A stretch of 64,000 bases of DNA from Reyranella aquatilis (GCF_020880995.1 NZ_JAJISD010000001.1:496001-560000), one strand, 5' to 3'. Counted from the first letter of the stretch, positions 48,341 through 57,095 are shown. The notes: generated by a model not told the origin, from the sequence alone. Numbers and translations: made by a program.

Positions 48341-49171
48341 TCAGGCCCCCGGTGTCGCGTTGCTGCTCGACCACGGGAAGAAGATTCGCTCCGCCGCCAC
48401 TACGATCTGGAACAGGACGACGCCCATCACCGACAGGATGATAAGCGCTCCGAACGCGACCGGCACCTTGAAGAAGGCGGTCGAGGTCTGGATCAGGAAT
48501 CCGAGACCGGCATCGGCATTGACGAACTCGGCGACCACCGCCCCGACGACGGCCAGGGAGATCGCCACCTTGAGGCCGGCGAAGATAAATGGGACCGCAT
48601 AGGGCAACCGGATGCGCAGCAGTTCGCTGAGCTTCGAGGCGCGACAGGCGCGACTGAGTTCGATCAGCTCCGGCGGCACGGAGAGCAGCCCCGTCGCGAC
48701 CGAGATCACCAGTGGAAAGAACGCCACCAATACGGTGATGACGATGCGCGGCAGCTCGTTGGTGCCCAGAAGCACGACCAGAATGGGCGCCAGCGCTACT
48801 TTCGGGATCGATTGCGTCCACACCAGGAACGGATAGACCGCCGCCGCGATCGCGGGTGACGCGGTAAGCACCACGGCCAGCGGCAGGCTGATCAGAATCG
48901 ATACGACGAACCCAAGCATCACAGTCTTGAAGGTCGCCATCGTATGGCCGGCGACCGTGGGTCCGATCGCCATCGTGTCTTTCCAGATCTCGGTCGGCGC
49001 CGGCAGCAGGTAGCCCGGAATATTGAAGGCCCGACAGGCGGCTTCCCACAGGAGAAACAGGCCAGCCGTGGCGATCAGCGGCAGCACGACCTCATAGAGC
49101 GCCGCACTCTTCTTCCGGCGACGAGGCGGCTTCTGCCGCTCGTCAAGCGGCGGCGCGGCCTGGACCGACAT
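48341..49171 (-). CDS. NitT/TauT-type ABC transporter permease
   Basis: A 276-residue permease of the SsuC/TauC/ThiX class: GYLLPAPTEIWKDTMAIG, QSIPKVALAPILVVLLG, SVPPELIELSRACRASKLSE in the coupling loop, and LPYAVPFIFAGLKVAISLAV. It overlaps the upstream ATPase gene by 29 bases. It has a basic, proline-rich N-terminus. Transported ligand unknown. Confidence 0.92.
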   Translation of the reverse strand: MSVQAAPPLDERQKPPRRRKKSAALYEVVLPLIATAGLFLLWEAACRAFNIPGYLLPAPTEIWKDTMAIGPTVAGHTMATFKTVMLGFVVSILISLPLAVVLTASPAIAAAVYPFLVWTQSIPKVALAPILVVLLGTNELPRIVITVLVAFFPLVISVATGLLSVPPELIELSRACRASKLSELLRIRLPYAVPFIFAGLKVAISLAVVGAVVAEFVNADAGLGFLIQTSTAFFKVPVAFGALIILSVMGVVLFQIVVAAERIFFPWSSSNATPGA

Positions 49172-49925
49172 GGCGTGTTCCGAAGATGAGTTGACGGATA
49201 TGCTGGCTGGCCTCGTGGAATTCCGGCGTGGCCTCCGACTCGAAGCTGCGCGGCCGCGGCAGGCCGATCTCGATGATCTCCTGGATGCGGCCGGGTCGCG
49301 GCGACATCACCACGACGCGATCCGCCAGCACCACCGCCTCGGTGATCGAATGGGTGACGAACAGGACCGTCTTGGGCCGCTCGCTCCAGATGCGCAACAG
49401 CTCCATGGTCATTTCCTCGCGCGTCAGCGCGTCGAGGGCGCCAAACGGCTCGTCCATCAGGAGGATGTCGGGATCGTGCACCAGGGCGCGGCAGATCGCG
49501 ACCCGCTGCTGCATGCCGCCCGACAGCTCGCGCGGCGACTTGCCTTCGAAGCCGGCAAGCCCGACCAGTTTCAGCAGCGCCATCGCCTTGTCGGTGCTGG
49601 TCGAATCGATGCGATGCATCATCCGCAAAGGGAACAGCACGTTGTCGAGCACGCTGGCCCAGGGCAACAGCGTCGGCGCCTGGAAAACGATGCCGGTCTC
49701 GGAGCGCGGCTCGGTGATCTCCGCCCCACCGATCGAGGCCCGCCCCGCCGTCGGCAGGATCAACCCCGCCACGATACGCAGCAGGGTGGACTTGCCGCAT
49801 CCCGAGGGGCCGACCAACGTGATGAACTCGTTGCGGCCGATCTCCAGGGAGACATCCTGCAACGCCGTGACCTGGTCGCCGTCACGGCTGTTGAAGACGC
49901 GCGTGACGCGGTTGAGCGAGATCAC
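49143..49925 (-). CDS. NitT/TauT-type ABC transporter ATP-binding protein
   Basis: A 260-residue ATPase with Walker A GPSGCGKST, Q-loop TGIVFQAPTLLPW, signature LSGGMQQR, Walker B ILLMDEPFGALDALTREEM and H-loop FVTHSITEAVVL. It is the second gene of a three-gene importer (binding protein 49937-50935, ATPase, permease). Confidence 0.93.
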   Translation of the reverse strand: MISLNRVTRVFNSRDGDQVTALQDVSLEIGRNEFITLVGPSGCGKSTLLRIVAGLILPTAGRASIGGAEITEPRSETGIVFQAPTLLPWASVLDNVLFPLRMMHRIDSTSTDKAMALLKLVGLAGFEGKSPRELSGGMQQRVAICRALVHDPDILLMDEPFGALDALTREEMTMELLRIWSERPKTVLFVTHSITEAVVLADRVVVMSPRPGRIQEIIEIGLPRPRSFESEATPEFHEASQHIRQLIFGTRHVGPGRAAA

Positions 49926-49936
49926 CTTGGGCCCCG

Positions 49937-50935
49937 CTACTTGGCGACTTTGCTCGTGTCGATCGCCGTCTTGTAGTCGAAGTCGGACTTCAGTTCGTTG
50001 GCCGTTGCGATGGTCTCCCAGGAGAACTTGAGACGCTCAGGGCTTTCCTTGCCCCAGCCGAACTCCTTGCTGTGGTCGTTAAAGACGAACTTCATCACGG
50101 CCTTGACGCTGCCCATGCAGTCGTCCAGCTCGACCTCGGGAAAACGCGCAACGTGCAGCTTGCAGGCTTCCTCCGGGTTGGCCGCCGCCCACTCGAAGGC
50201 CTCCTTGCTGGCGGCCAGGAAGCGCTTCACCAGGTCCGGCTTGTCCTGGGCCATCTTGTCGGTGGTGATCAGCGTGGCGGCATAGATCTTGAAACCGACC
50301 TCAACGAACGGCAGCGGCAGGATCTCTTCGCCGGCCTTAACCGCCGCCTTGTTGATGTAGTAATAGTGGATCGAATAGAACGGCGCCGCGTCGATGTTCT
50401 TGGCGATGAGCTGGGCCGCCATCGCCGCCCCGTCCATATTCGTCCAGATCAGCTTGTTGGGATCGGTTCCCGCCTTCTTCGCGACTTCCGGGAAATAGAA
50501 GCGGTGGCTGTTGCCCGGCGTGATGCCGATCTTCTTGCCTTCCAGCCCCTTGAAACTGGTGATCCCCGAACTCTTCAGCACGAAGAGCGAGTGCGGCGAT
50601 TCGTTGTAAAGTACGGCGATCGTCTTGATCGGTACGTTGGTGCGGGCCCGCGCCGTCATGACGGCGGCGATATCGGCGACCCCGAAGTCGGCGGCGCCGG
50701 AGGCCACCTTGGTGACCGTGTCACCCGAGCCGTAGCCGCGCGTGATGGTGATGTCGATGCCGTGCTTGGCATAAATGCCCTTGCTCCACGCGCCGTAGTA
50801 CATCGCGTGTTCACCCGAAGGGATCCAGTCGGTCTGGAAACGGACCTTGTCCTGGGCAACCGCCGGCAGGGCCGAAAGCAGCGTCAGCGCGAGAGCCGCC
50901 AATCCTGTGCGTCGACGCAACGATGATGACTGCAT
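49937..50935 (-). CDS. ABC transporter substrate-binding protein (NMT1/ThiY-like)
   Basis: A 332-residue periplasmic protein with a signal peptide (SSLRRRTGLAALALTLLSAL, cleavage before QDKVRF). Mature start VRFQTDWIPSGEHAMYYGAW and later GYGSGDTVTKVASGAADFGV are typical of NMT1/ThiY-like binders. ATG 50935 follows GGGGGAGG. The amidohydrolase encoded downstream suggests a heterocyclic or amide ligand (inference). Confidence 0.9.
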   Translation of the reverse strand: MQSSSLRRRTGLAALALTLLSALPAVAQDKVRFQTDWIPSGEHAMYYGAWSKGIYAKHGIDITITRGYGSGDTVTKVASGAADFGVADIAAVMTARARTNVPIKTIAVLYNESPHSLFVLKSSGITSFKGLEGKKIGITPGNSHRFYFPEVAKKAGTDPNKLIWTNMDGAAMAAQLIAKNIDAAPFYSIHYYYINKAAVKAGEEILPLPFVEVGFKIYAATLITTDKMAQDKPDLVKRFLAASKEAFEWAAANPEEACKLHVARFPEVELDDCMGSVKAVMKFVFNDHSKEFGWGKESPERLKFSWETIATANELKSDFDYKTAIDTSKVAK

Positions 50936-51001
50936 GAATGCCTCCCCCGGCCCGTATCGGGCACTCACCAGGGAAGCAATTTCGATGCCATGCGCCTGCC
51001 G

Positions 51002-51457
51002 CTAGGCGAGCCATCCCAGCGTCGCTGCGACCAGGACGGCGTAGCGCGCCGTCTTGCCGACGCCGACCAGCACGACGAACGGCAGCAGCGGCGTGCGCAA
51101 GGCCCCTGCCACGACCGTGAGCGCATCGCCGCCAAACGGCAGCCAGGCGAACAGCAACGACCATATGCCCCAGCGGGCATACCAGCGCTCGACCCGCTCA
51201 TAGTCCTTCGGCTTCACCGGAAACCAGCGCCGGTCGCGAAACCGCTCGATGAAGCGACCCAGGAGCCAGTTCACGAGGGAGCCCAGGGTATTTCCCACGC
51301 TGGCGGCCAGCAGCAGCGTCGGCCAGTGCGACGGCTCGGCTACCAGCAGCCCGACCAGGACCAGTTCAGACTGAAAGGGAAAGATGGTGGCCGCGAGAAA
51401 CGCTGCGGCGAACAGGCCGACATGGCCGAGGACAGGCGCGTTAAGGACGAAATCCAT
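51002..51457 (-). CDS. YqaA/DedA-type small membrane protein (VTT domain)
   Basis: A 151-residue membrane protein with four to five hydrophobic segments. YqaA features are AAFLAATIFPFQSELVLVGL, LAASVGNTLGSLVNWLLGRF and LFAWLPFGGDALTVVAGALR. DedA/VTT proteins scramble or carry lipid intermediates in the inner membrane. Its start codon and codons 2-6 form part of a hairpin with the leader (see the regulatory feature at 51440-51474), so translation may be controlled. Confidence 0.87.
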   Translation of the reverse strand: MDFVLNAPVLGHVGLFAAAFLAATIFPFQSELVLVGLLVAEPSHWPTLLLAASVGNTLGSLVNWLLGRFIERFRDRRWFPVKPKDYERVERWYARWGIWSLLFAWLPFGGDALTVVAGALRTPLLPFVVLVGVGKTARYAVLVAATLGWLA

Positions 51458-51474
51458 GAAGGTTCGTCCTTAAC
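51440..51474 (-). promoter_or_regulatory. Translation-initiation hairpin of the YqaA gene (start codon in loop, SD in stem)
   Basis: GTTAAGGACGAA (51474-51463 on the minus strand) and TTCGTCCTTAAC (51451-51440) are perfect 12-bp arms with an 11-base loop CCTTCATGGAT. The ATG at 51457-51455 is in the loop, and the AAGGA Shine-Dalgarno sequence, 9 bases upstream, is in the 5' arm; codons 2-6 of the coding sequence form the 3' arm. Such sequestration could restrict ribosome access, as in an RNA thermometer. It might equally be a conserved DNA operator. Confidence 0.6.
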
Positions 51475-51650
51475 CCAGCCCTGCCGTCTCTGGCGAGGGA
51501 GCGAGCCCCCCGATCACGACGAACGGCGGCCGTTTCGGGCCCAAATCAAGGCCCGGTCGAAAGCGGGGTTTCGGCATTTCGATGCAACACCTCATGCCGA
51601 CGCAGCGTTCATCCACAGCAGCCCACGATATCAATCAATGGAGGACAAAC

Positions 51651-51980
51651 ATGAAGACCCTCATCACCCTCGCCGTGATCGCCAGCACAGCCGTCGGCGG
51701 CGCCGCGTGGGCGCAGACGATGCAGCCGAGCACGCCCGCCGGTCGCGACATGAACTCGATGCCCGGTCAGACCAGCAACCCGAACACCAACCTGCCGACC
51801 ACCTCCTCAAACGCGACGGCAGCGGAGGCCGCCGCCAAGGCCCAGATCGAGGCCAAGGGCTACAACGGCATCAAGTCGCTCACGCGCGACACGGCCGGCA
51901 ACTGGACCGGTAAGGCGATGCGCAACAACGTCGAGGTCGCCGTCACGCTCGACACCAAGGGCAACATCCGCGAGCAGTAG
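51651..51980 (+). CDS. Small secreted protein with PepSY-like domain (paralogue 2)
   Basis: A 109-residue exported protein with signal peptide (MKTLITLAVIASTAVGGAAWA), an Asn/Thr/Pro-rich linker and the same C-terminal domain as the other two paralogues: KAQIEAKGYNGIKSLTRDTA, GNWTGKAMRNNVEVAVTLD, NIREQ. ATG 51651 follows TGGAGGA. Its nearest homologue in the window is at 45418 (shared GY...LTR, NxVEVAV). Function unknown. Confidence 0.8.
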   Translation: MKTLITLAVIASTAVGGAAWAQTMQPSTPAGRDMNSMPGQTSNPNTNLPTTSSNATAAEAAAKAQIEAKGYNGIKSLTRDTAGNWTGKAMRNNVEVAVTLDTKGNIREQ

Positions 51981-52009
51981 GAGCCACACCTTACTGAGAT
52001 GCGGAAAGG

Positions 52010-52040
52010 CGGAGCGTCCTACCCCTCGTGGGGCGCTCCG
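52010..52040 (+). terminator. Candidate terminator hairpin after the secreted-protein gene
   Basis: CGGAGCG (52010-52016) pairs with CGCTCCG (52034-52040), and CCCC (52022-52025) with GGGG (52030-52033) around TCGT. The result is a strong bulged stem-loop 30 bases after the stop at 51980. No T tract follows, so this could also be a transcript-stabilising hairpin. It ends about 100 bases before the next gene. Confidence 0.5.
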
Positions 52041-52142
52041 TTCGCATGCCCGAAACCGTCAACCAGTTTGGGCGTGGCCGTAGGTCCCTGGCGGTCTAGG
52101 ATGCGGGCGTCAGCCGCTTTTTCCCACTGGGGGCAGCACTTC

Positions 52143-53747
52143 ATGCGCACCGTCAAGGACGTCACCTTCGACCTGCTTCGCAAACTCGGCGTGACGACGG
52201 TGGTCGGCAATCCGGGCTCCACGGAGGAGACCTTTCTCAAGAATTTCCCCGACGACTTCGACTACGTGATGGCCCTCCAGGAAGCGAGCGTGGTGGGGAT
52301 TGCCGACGGTATCGCTCAAGGGCTTCGCAAGCCCGTCATCGTCAACGTCCACACCGGCGCCGGCATGGGCAATGCGTTGGGTTGCATCGTCACGGCCTAT
52401 CAGAACAAAACGCCCCTCATCATCACGGCCGGGCAGCAGACTCGCGAGATGCTGCTTCTGGAACCGCTGTTGACCAACATCGACGCCGCCAACCTGCCCC
52501 GTCCCTGGGTCAAGTGGGCCTACGAGCCCGCCCGTGCCGAGGACATTCCGGCGGCCTTCATGCGGGCCTACGCGACGGCTATTCAGCAGCCCAGCGGTCC
52601 GGTGTTCCTGTCCCTGCCGCTCGACGACTGGGACAAGCCGATGCCGGACATCGATTCGTTTCGCACGGTCGCCACGCGCATGGGCCCCGACCCCGTCCGT
52701 CTTGCGGAGTTCGCCGAGCGGATCAACGCGGCGAAGTCCCCGGTGATCGTCTATGGGTCGGATCTCGCCCGAAGCGAGGCGTGGCATGCGGGCATCCGCT
52801 TCGCCGAGACGCTCGACGTGCCAGTCTGGACGGCGCCCTTCGCAGAACGCACGCCGTTTCCCGAGACCCACCGGCTGCATGCCGGCGCCCTGCCGGCCGC
52901 CATCGGGCCGCTCGGGAAAAAGTTCGCCGGACACGATCTGGTCGTGGTCATCGGCGCACCGGTCTTTCGCTACTACCCCTATGTGGGCGGCGAATACGTG
53001 CCGAAGGGCACCCAGCTCCTGCAGATCACGGACGATCCGAACATGTCCTCGAAGGCGCCGATCGGCGACAGCCTCGTTTCGGACGCGCGCTTGTTCCTCG
53101 ACGCCATCCAGCCGCTGATAAAGAAGCGTAGTGCGTCGGTCCTGGCGCCCCTGCGCGGGGCTCCCGGCGCCCCCGACATGAATGCCCAGCCCCTCGCGGG
53201 CGATGCGATCATGGCGGCCGTCCGCAAGGCCTGCCCCGCCGATTTCGTGCTGGTCGAAGAAGCGCCCTCGGTGGTCGCGGAGATGCAGGACCAGTTCCGC
53301 ATCGATCAGCCGGACTGCTTCTACACCTTTGCCTCGGGTGGCCTCGGCTGGGACATGCCTGCCGCGGTCGGCCTCGCGCTGGCCGAGCGCAAAAGCGGTC
53401 GCAATCGCCCCGTGATCGCCCTCATGGGCGATGGCTCGTTCCAGTATTCCGTGCAGGCGCTCTACACCGCCGTACAGCAGAAGGCACACGTCGTGTTCGT
53501 GGTGCTGCAGAACCACGAATACGCGATCCTCAAATCCTTCGCCGACCTGGAGCAGACACCCAACGTGCCGGGACTCGACCTTCCGGGTATCGATCTCGAG
53601 GCACTGGCCAAGGGCTACGGCGCCCCCGCGACGCTGGCCAAGACCGGCGCGGAGGTGACAGCGGCCGTGACGGAAGCCATCGCCCGGCCCGGCGCCAGCG
53701 TCGTGGTGGTGCCGCTCACACGCAAGCGGCACTCGCTGCTCGGCTGA
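52143..53747 (+). CDS. Benzoylformate decarboxylase-like thiamine diphosphate enzyme
   Basis: A 534-residue ThDP enzyme. Numbering matches benzoylformate decarboxylase of Pseudomonas (from memory): Ser26 in NPGSTEE, Glu47 in ALQEAS (cofactor activation) and His70 in NVHTGAGMGNA are all present. The ThDP-binding motif is GDGSFQYSVQALYTAVQQ with the following NHEY. However, the second catalytic His of that enzyme (H281) is replaced by Tyr278 in GAPVFRYYPY. It therefore may decarboxylate a different 2-keto acid. ATG 52143 is chosen at the conserved start. It is not obviously co-transcribed with other genes. Confidence 0.83.
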   Translation: MRTVKDVTFDLLRKLGVTTVVGNPGSTEETFLKNFPDDFDYVMALQEASVVGIADGIAQGLRKPVIVNVHTGAGMGNALGCIVTAYQNKTPLIITAGQQTREMLLLEPLLTNIDAANLPRPWVKWAYEPARAEDIPAAFMRAYATAIQQPSGPVFLSLPLDDWDKPMPDIDSFRTVATRMGPDPVRLAEFAERINAAKSPVIVYGSDLARSEAWHAGIRFAETLDVPVWTAPFAERTPFPETHRLHAGALPAAIGPLGKKFAGHDLVVVIGAPVFRYYPYVGGEYVPKGTQLLQITDDPNMSSKAPIGDSLVSDARLFLDAIQPLIKKRSASVLAPLRGAPGAPDMNAQPLAGDAIMAAVRKACPADFVLVEEAPSVVAEMQDQFRIDQPDCFYTFASGGLGWDMPAAVGLALAERKSGRNRPVIALMGDGSFQYSVQALYTAVQQKAHVVFVVLQNHEYAILKSFADLEQTPNVPGLDLPGIDLEALAKGYGAPATLAKTGAEVTAAVTEAIARPGASVVVVPLTRKRHSLLG

Positions 53748-53750
53748 AGC

Positions 53751-55199
53751 CTAGTCTGCCAGCCGAGCCGTGGCGCGCGACCGTCCGTAGGCGAAATAGA
53801 CCGCAAGGCCGATCACCATCCACACGATGAAGCGCATCCAGGTTACCGGGGAAAGGCCAACCATCAGCCCGAGGCAGGACAGAATGCCGAGAAGCGGCAC
53901 CCACGGTACGCCGGGCACCCTAAAGGGGCGATGCAGCTCCGGTTCGAGACGGCGCAGGCGGATGAGCGCTGCACACACCATCACGAACGAGAAGAGCGTG
54001 CCGACGCCCACGAGTTCGCTCAGCGTCTCGATGGGGGTAGCGGCGGCGAATGTGGCGACCACGACGCCGATCAGGATCTGACTCATCCAGGGCGTCTTCA
54101 GCTTAGGATGAATGGCGCCGAAGAGAGGCGGCATCAGTCCGTCCTTCGCCATCGCGGCGAAGATGCGGCTCTGGCCGTAGAGAAGAACGAGGATGGCGGT
54201 TGTGATGCCGATCAGGGCGCCGAGCTGGATCAGCAGCGCGAGCCAGCCGAGACCCATCCGCTCGACGGCCAGGCCCACCGGTGCCGCGACGTCGAGCTCG
54301 CGATAGGGCACGACCCCGACAAGCACGCCCGCCACGAGGATGTAGAGGACCGTCGATATGGCAAGTGCGCCGATGATACCGACCGGCATGTCCCGCTGGG
54401 GATTTCTCGCCTCCTGGGCGCAGTTCGAAACGGAATCGAAGCCGATATAGGTGATGAACACGACGGTTGCGCCGTGCAGCACGCCGCTCCAGCCGAAGAC
54501 GCCGAACGTGCCGTCGTTGGGTGGGAGGAAAGGCCGCCAGTTGGCCGTCGAAATGTAGAACACCCCGACGCCGATGAACGCGAGGATGACTGACAGTTTC
54601 AGGGCAACCATGAGATTGTTGACGCGTGCCGATTCGCGCGTGCCGCCCACCAGCAGGAGGGTAAGAACGACCACGATGGCGACGGCCGGCAAATTGGCAA
54701 TCGCCGTCGCGCGGCTGCCGTCGGCAAGCGTGACGATCGTCCCCGTGGAACTCGTGAAGCGCGGCGAGAGATCGATGCCGATGAGGCCCAGGGTACCATC
54801 GAGATAGCCCGACCAGCCGACGGCAACGGCGGCTCCCCCGATCGAGTATTCGAGTATGAGGTTCCAGCCGACCAGCCACGCGGCAAGCTGCCCGAGACTG
54901 GTATAGGTGTAGGTATAGGTACTGCCGGAGACCGGCATCATCGCTGCCAGTTCGGCGTAGCAGAGTCCAACGAACGCGCAGGCGATGCCGGCCATCACGA
55001 AGGACAGGATCACGGCCGGGCCGGCGTAGAGAGCGGCCGCCGTCCCCGTCAGGACGAAGATACCGGCGCCAATGATGGCCCCGATTCCCATGAAAACGAT
55101 GCTGAGCGGACCGAGTACCTTCGGCAGTGGCGCTGCCTGCTCCGCCTGCCGCACAATGTCGGACAGTCGCTTGCGCGCTCCGACGCCCTTCAAGCTCAT
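53751..55199 (-). CDS. APC-family amino acid permease (cationic amino acid transporter type)
   Basis: A 482-residue membrane protein with 12 or more hydrophobic segments. The APC pattern is clear: VFMGIGAIIGAGIFVLTG, GLCYAELAAMMPVSGSTYTY and VVFITYIGFDSVSNCAQEAR. It resembles the YfnA/CAT subfamily. It imports amino acids, substrate unknown. The N-terminus is basic (KGVGARKRLSDIVRQ). It is convergent with the ThDP enzyme gene. Confidence 0.9.
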   Translation of the reverse strand: MSLKGVGARKRLSDIVRQAEQAAPLPKVLGPLSIVFMGIGAIIGAGIFVLTGTAAALYAGPAVILSFVMAGIACAFVGLCYAELAAMMPVSGSTYTYTYTSLGQLAAWLVGWNLILEYSIGGAAVAVGWSGYLDGTLGLIGIDLSPRFTSSTGTIVTLADGSRATAIANLPAVAIVVVLTLLLVGGTRESARVNNLMVALKLSVILAFIGVGVFYISTANWRPFLPPNDGTFGVFGWSGVLHGATVVFITYIGFDSVSNCAQEARNPQRDMPVGIIGALAISTVLYILVAGVLVGVVPYRELDVAAPVGLAVERMGLGWLALLIQLGALIGITTAILVLLYGQSRIFAAMAKDGLMPPLFGAIHPKLKTPWMSQILIGVVVATFAAATPIETLSELVGVGTLFSFVMVCAALIRLRRLEPELHRPFRVPGVPWVPLLGILSCLGLMVGLSPVTWMRFIVWMVIGLAVYFAYGRSRATARLAD

Positions 55200-55259
55200 A
55201 CGATGGATTCTCCCTGCTCCCTCTTAGCAAGATCGCGGCAGGGACCCTATATGTAGGCC

Positions 55260-55634
55260 ATGCAAAAAAGCCTCCTGTTCCTTGGATGTGGATTGGCGAT
55301 CGTCTCATTCGCCGGCGCGGCCTTCTCCCAGTTGGTCCCCGGATCGATCGGCAATGGTGGCCGCATGCCCGACACCATGTCCCCGGGGGCCCTGCCCCCG
55401 CCGCCCGTTGCGCCGCCGGCACCGGTCATGGCGCCGCCCCCGCCGCAGCCGAACACCTTCTCCCTCAATCGCGACCGGCTGGAGAACCAGGGTTATCGCG
55501 TTCAGCGGCTGGACCAGCAGAATGACGGGTCATGGCGGGCGAAGGTCACGCGCGACCCGGTACCGACCAGGCCGCAGGGCGTTCCGAAGCGGGTCACTAT
55601 CCACCCGAACGGGCAGATCATCGAGGAATACTAG
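55260..55634 (+). CDS. Proline-rich secreted protein with PepSY-like domain (paralogue 3)
   Basis: A 124-residue exported protein with signal peptide (LFLGCGLAIVSFAGAAFSQ) and an extended proline-rich middle (about residues 43-65, PPPPVAPPAPVMAPPPPQP). The C-terminal domain is a diverged version of that in the other paralogues: RDRLENQGYRVQRLDQQND, GSWRAKVTRD, VTIHPNGQIIEE. Divergently transcribed from the APC permease. Role unknown. Confidence 0.78.
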   Translation: MQKSLLFLGCGLAIVSFAGAAFSQLVPGSIGNGGRMPDTMSPGALPPPPVAPPAPVMAPPPPQPNTFSLNRDRLENQGYRVQRLDQQNDGSWRAKVTRDPVPTRPQGVPKRVTIHPNGQIIEEY

Positions 55635-55645
55635 ATGTTCGCCCG

Positions 55646-55993
55646 CTAGATCTGAAAGAGTGCGAAGCCCCCGATTCCGAAAACCGACAGGGCTGCGCCG
55701 AGGTACCTGTAGAACCGGATCGATTGCAGCCACGGGATCCTTTCGGCCATGTAAGCCGCATGCTCCTCCGCCCGCGGCCCCGCCCGGAGCTGCTCCCGCC
55801 GGGCGAGGAAGTCGGCGGTGTGGAGGACACTCGCCGGCGCGTCGATCTCGATCAGGTTGCAGATCACCCACATCAGCAGTCCGACCACCCCCACGCCGAT
55901 CAAGCCGACGTAAACCACGGTCACGAAAACCATGATCGAGACGACAAGAAACCCACTGAGCGAGACGGCATTGAGCACGGATCTGGCGGACAT
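55646..55993 (-). CDS. Small membrane protein, unknown function
   Basis: A 115-residue protein with a strongly hydrophobic N-terminal half (SLSGFLVVSIMVFVTVVYVG, then LIGVGVVGLLMWVICNLI), a polar middle with RAEEHAAYMAERIPW, and a final helix (GAALSVFGIGGFALFQI). No family is recognised. It sits between two genes transcribed in opposite directions, with its 3' end convergent to the secreted-protein gene. Existence is plausible from codon structure and size. Confidence 0.6.
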   Translation of the reverse strand: MSARSVLNAVSLSGFLVVSIMVFVTVVYVGLIGVGVVGLLMWVICNLIEIDAPASVLHTADFLARREQLRAGPRAEEHAAYMAERIPWLQSIRFYRYLGAALSVFGIGGFALFQI

Positions 55994-56047
55994 GCAGCGA
56001 TCCCCTGCTGACGATCGGGCCAGCCTACCTCCCCCGGGAAGCCGAGG

Positions 56048-57019
56048 CTATTGCCCCGTCTTGATGTTCGCGTCCTTGATGACCTTCGCCCATTTCGGAA
56101 TGTCGGCCGCGATCGCGGCGCGGGTTTCCTCCGGCGTGCTGCCCACGAGGTCGAGGCCCATGGCGTTGAATTTCTTCTCCATCTCCGGATCGGCCAGCAC
56201 CTTCAGCGATTCGGCCCGCACCTTGTCGACGATCGGCGCGGGCAGCCCGGCCGGGCCCATCAGCGCGAACCATGAGGTCGCCTCGAAGCCGGGGAAGCCC
56301 TGCTCGGCAAGGGTCGGCAGGTCGGGCGCACCTCGCGTCCGCTTGAGCGACGTGACCGCTATGCCGCGTACACGCCCGTCACGCACCAGCGGCATCGCCG
56401 CGCCGGCGTTCTGGATGCCGACCTGGACGACGCCACTCATGAGATCCGCCATGTTGGCGCCGCGATAAGGGATGTGTTCCATCTTGATGCCGGCGAGCAC
56501 GCAGAACAGCTCACCCGCGATGTGCTGCGGCGTGCCAATGCCCGGCGTCCCATAGGACAGCTTGCCCGGATTGGCCTTGGCATAGGCGATCAGTTCGGCG
56601 ATCGACTTCACCGGCAGGTCGTTGTTCACCATGAACAACGACGGCATCGCCAGGGAGGTCGAGATCGGGGTCAGGTCCTTCAACGGGTCGAAGGGCAGCG
56701 CCTGCATGGACGGCAGGATCGTGATGGCGGCGTTGCCGGACCACATCAGCGTGTAGCCGTCCGGCGGGGCCTTCGCCACGCGGTCGACGCCGATCGCGCC
56801 CGAGTTGCCCGCGACGTTCTCGACGATCACAGGCTGGCCCCAGGCCTCCGAGAATTTCTGGGCAAACATACGGGCGGTGACATCCGTCGAGCTGCCCGCC
56901 GTGAATCCGACAACGATCTTCACCGGCTTGTCCGGCCAGTTCGTCTGTGCCGATGCGGAATGTGCTAAAGCCAGCGCAAGCAGGCAGTTACAAGCCGCGC
57001 GAACGAGACTGACAATCAT
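56048..57019 (-). CDS. Tripartite tricarboxylate transporter substrate-binding protein (Bug/TctC)
   Basis: A 323-residue Bug-family periplasmic binder with a signal peptide (VSLVRAACNCLLALALAHSA). Mature start WPDKPVKIVVGFTAGSSTDV and later VDRVAKAPPDGYTLMWSG, LSYGTPGIGTPQHIAGELF and YRGANMADLMSG are classic. It binds carboxylic or related acids for TctAB carriers, which are not in the window. ATG 57019 is selected for its GGGAGGAAGA ribosome-binding site. Confidence 0.93.
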   Translation of the reverse strand: MIVSLVRAACNCLLALALAHSASAQTNWPDKPVKIVVGFTAGSSTDVTARMFAQKFSEAWGQPVIVENVAGNSGAIGVDRVAKAPPDGYTLMWSGNAAITILPSMQALPFDPLKDLTPISTSLAMPSLFMVNNDLPVKSIAELIAYAKANPGKLSYGTPGIGTPQHIAGELFCVLAGIKMEHIPYRGANMADLMSGVVQVGIQNAGAAMPLVRDGRVRGIAVTSLKRTRGAPDLPTLAEQGFPGFEATSWFALMGPAGLPAPIVDKVRAESLKVLADPEMEKKFNAMGLDLVGSTPEETRAAIAADIPKWAKVIKDANIKTGQ

Positions 57020-57061
57020 TCTTCCTCCCAACAGCGGTCTTTGCCGCCTGCTTGAAAGGTA

Positions 57062-57095
57062 GAAAGCCTGCAGCTGAGAGGCAACCGCAGCTTTC
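57062..57095. other. Imperfect hairpin in the Bug/XRE divergent intergenic region
   Basis: Within the 201-base gap 57020-57220, GAAAGCCTGC (57062-57071) and GCAGCTTTC (57087-57095) pair with one bulged base around a 15-base loop. It may be an operator or a leader structure for the TctC gene. The remaining gap shows no convincing promoter hexamers to me. An XRE regulator is transcribed divergently and could act here. Confidence 0.35.
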
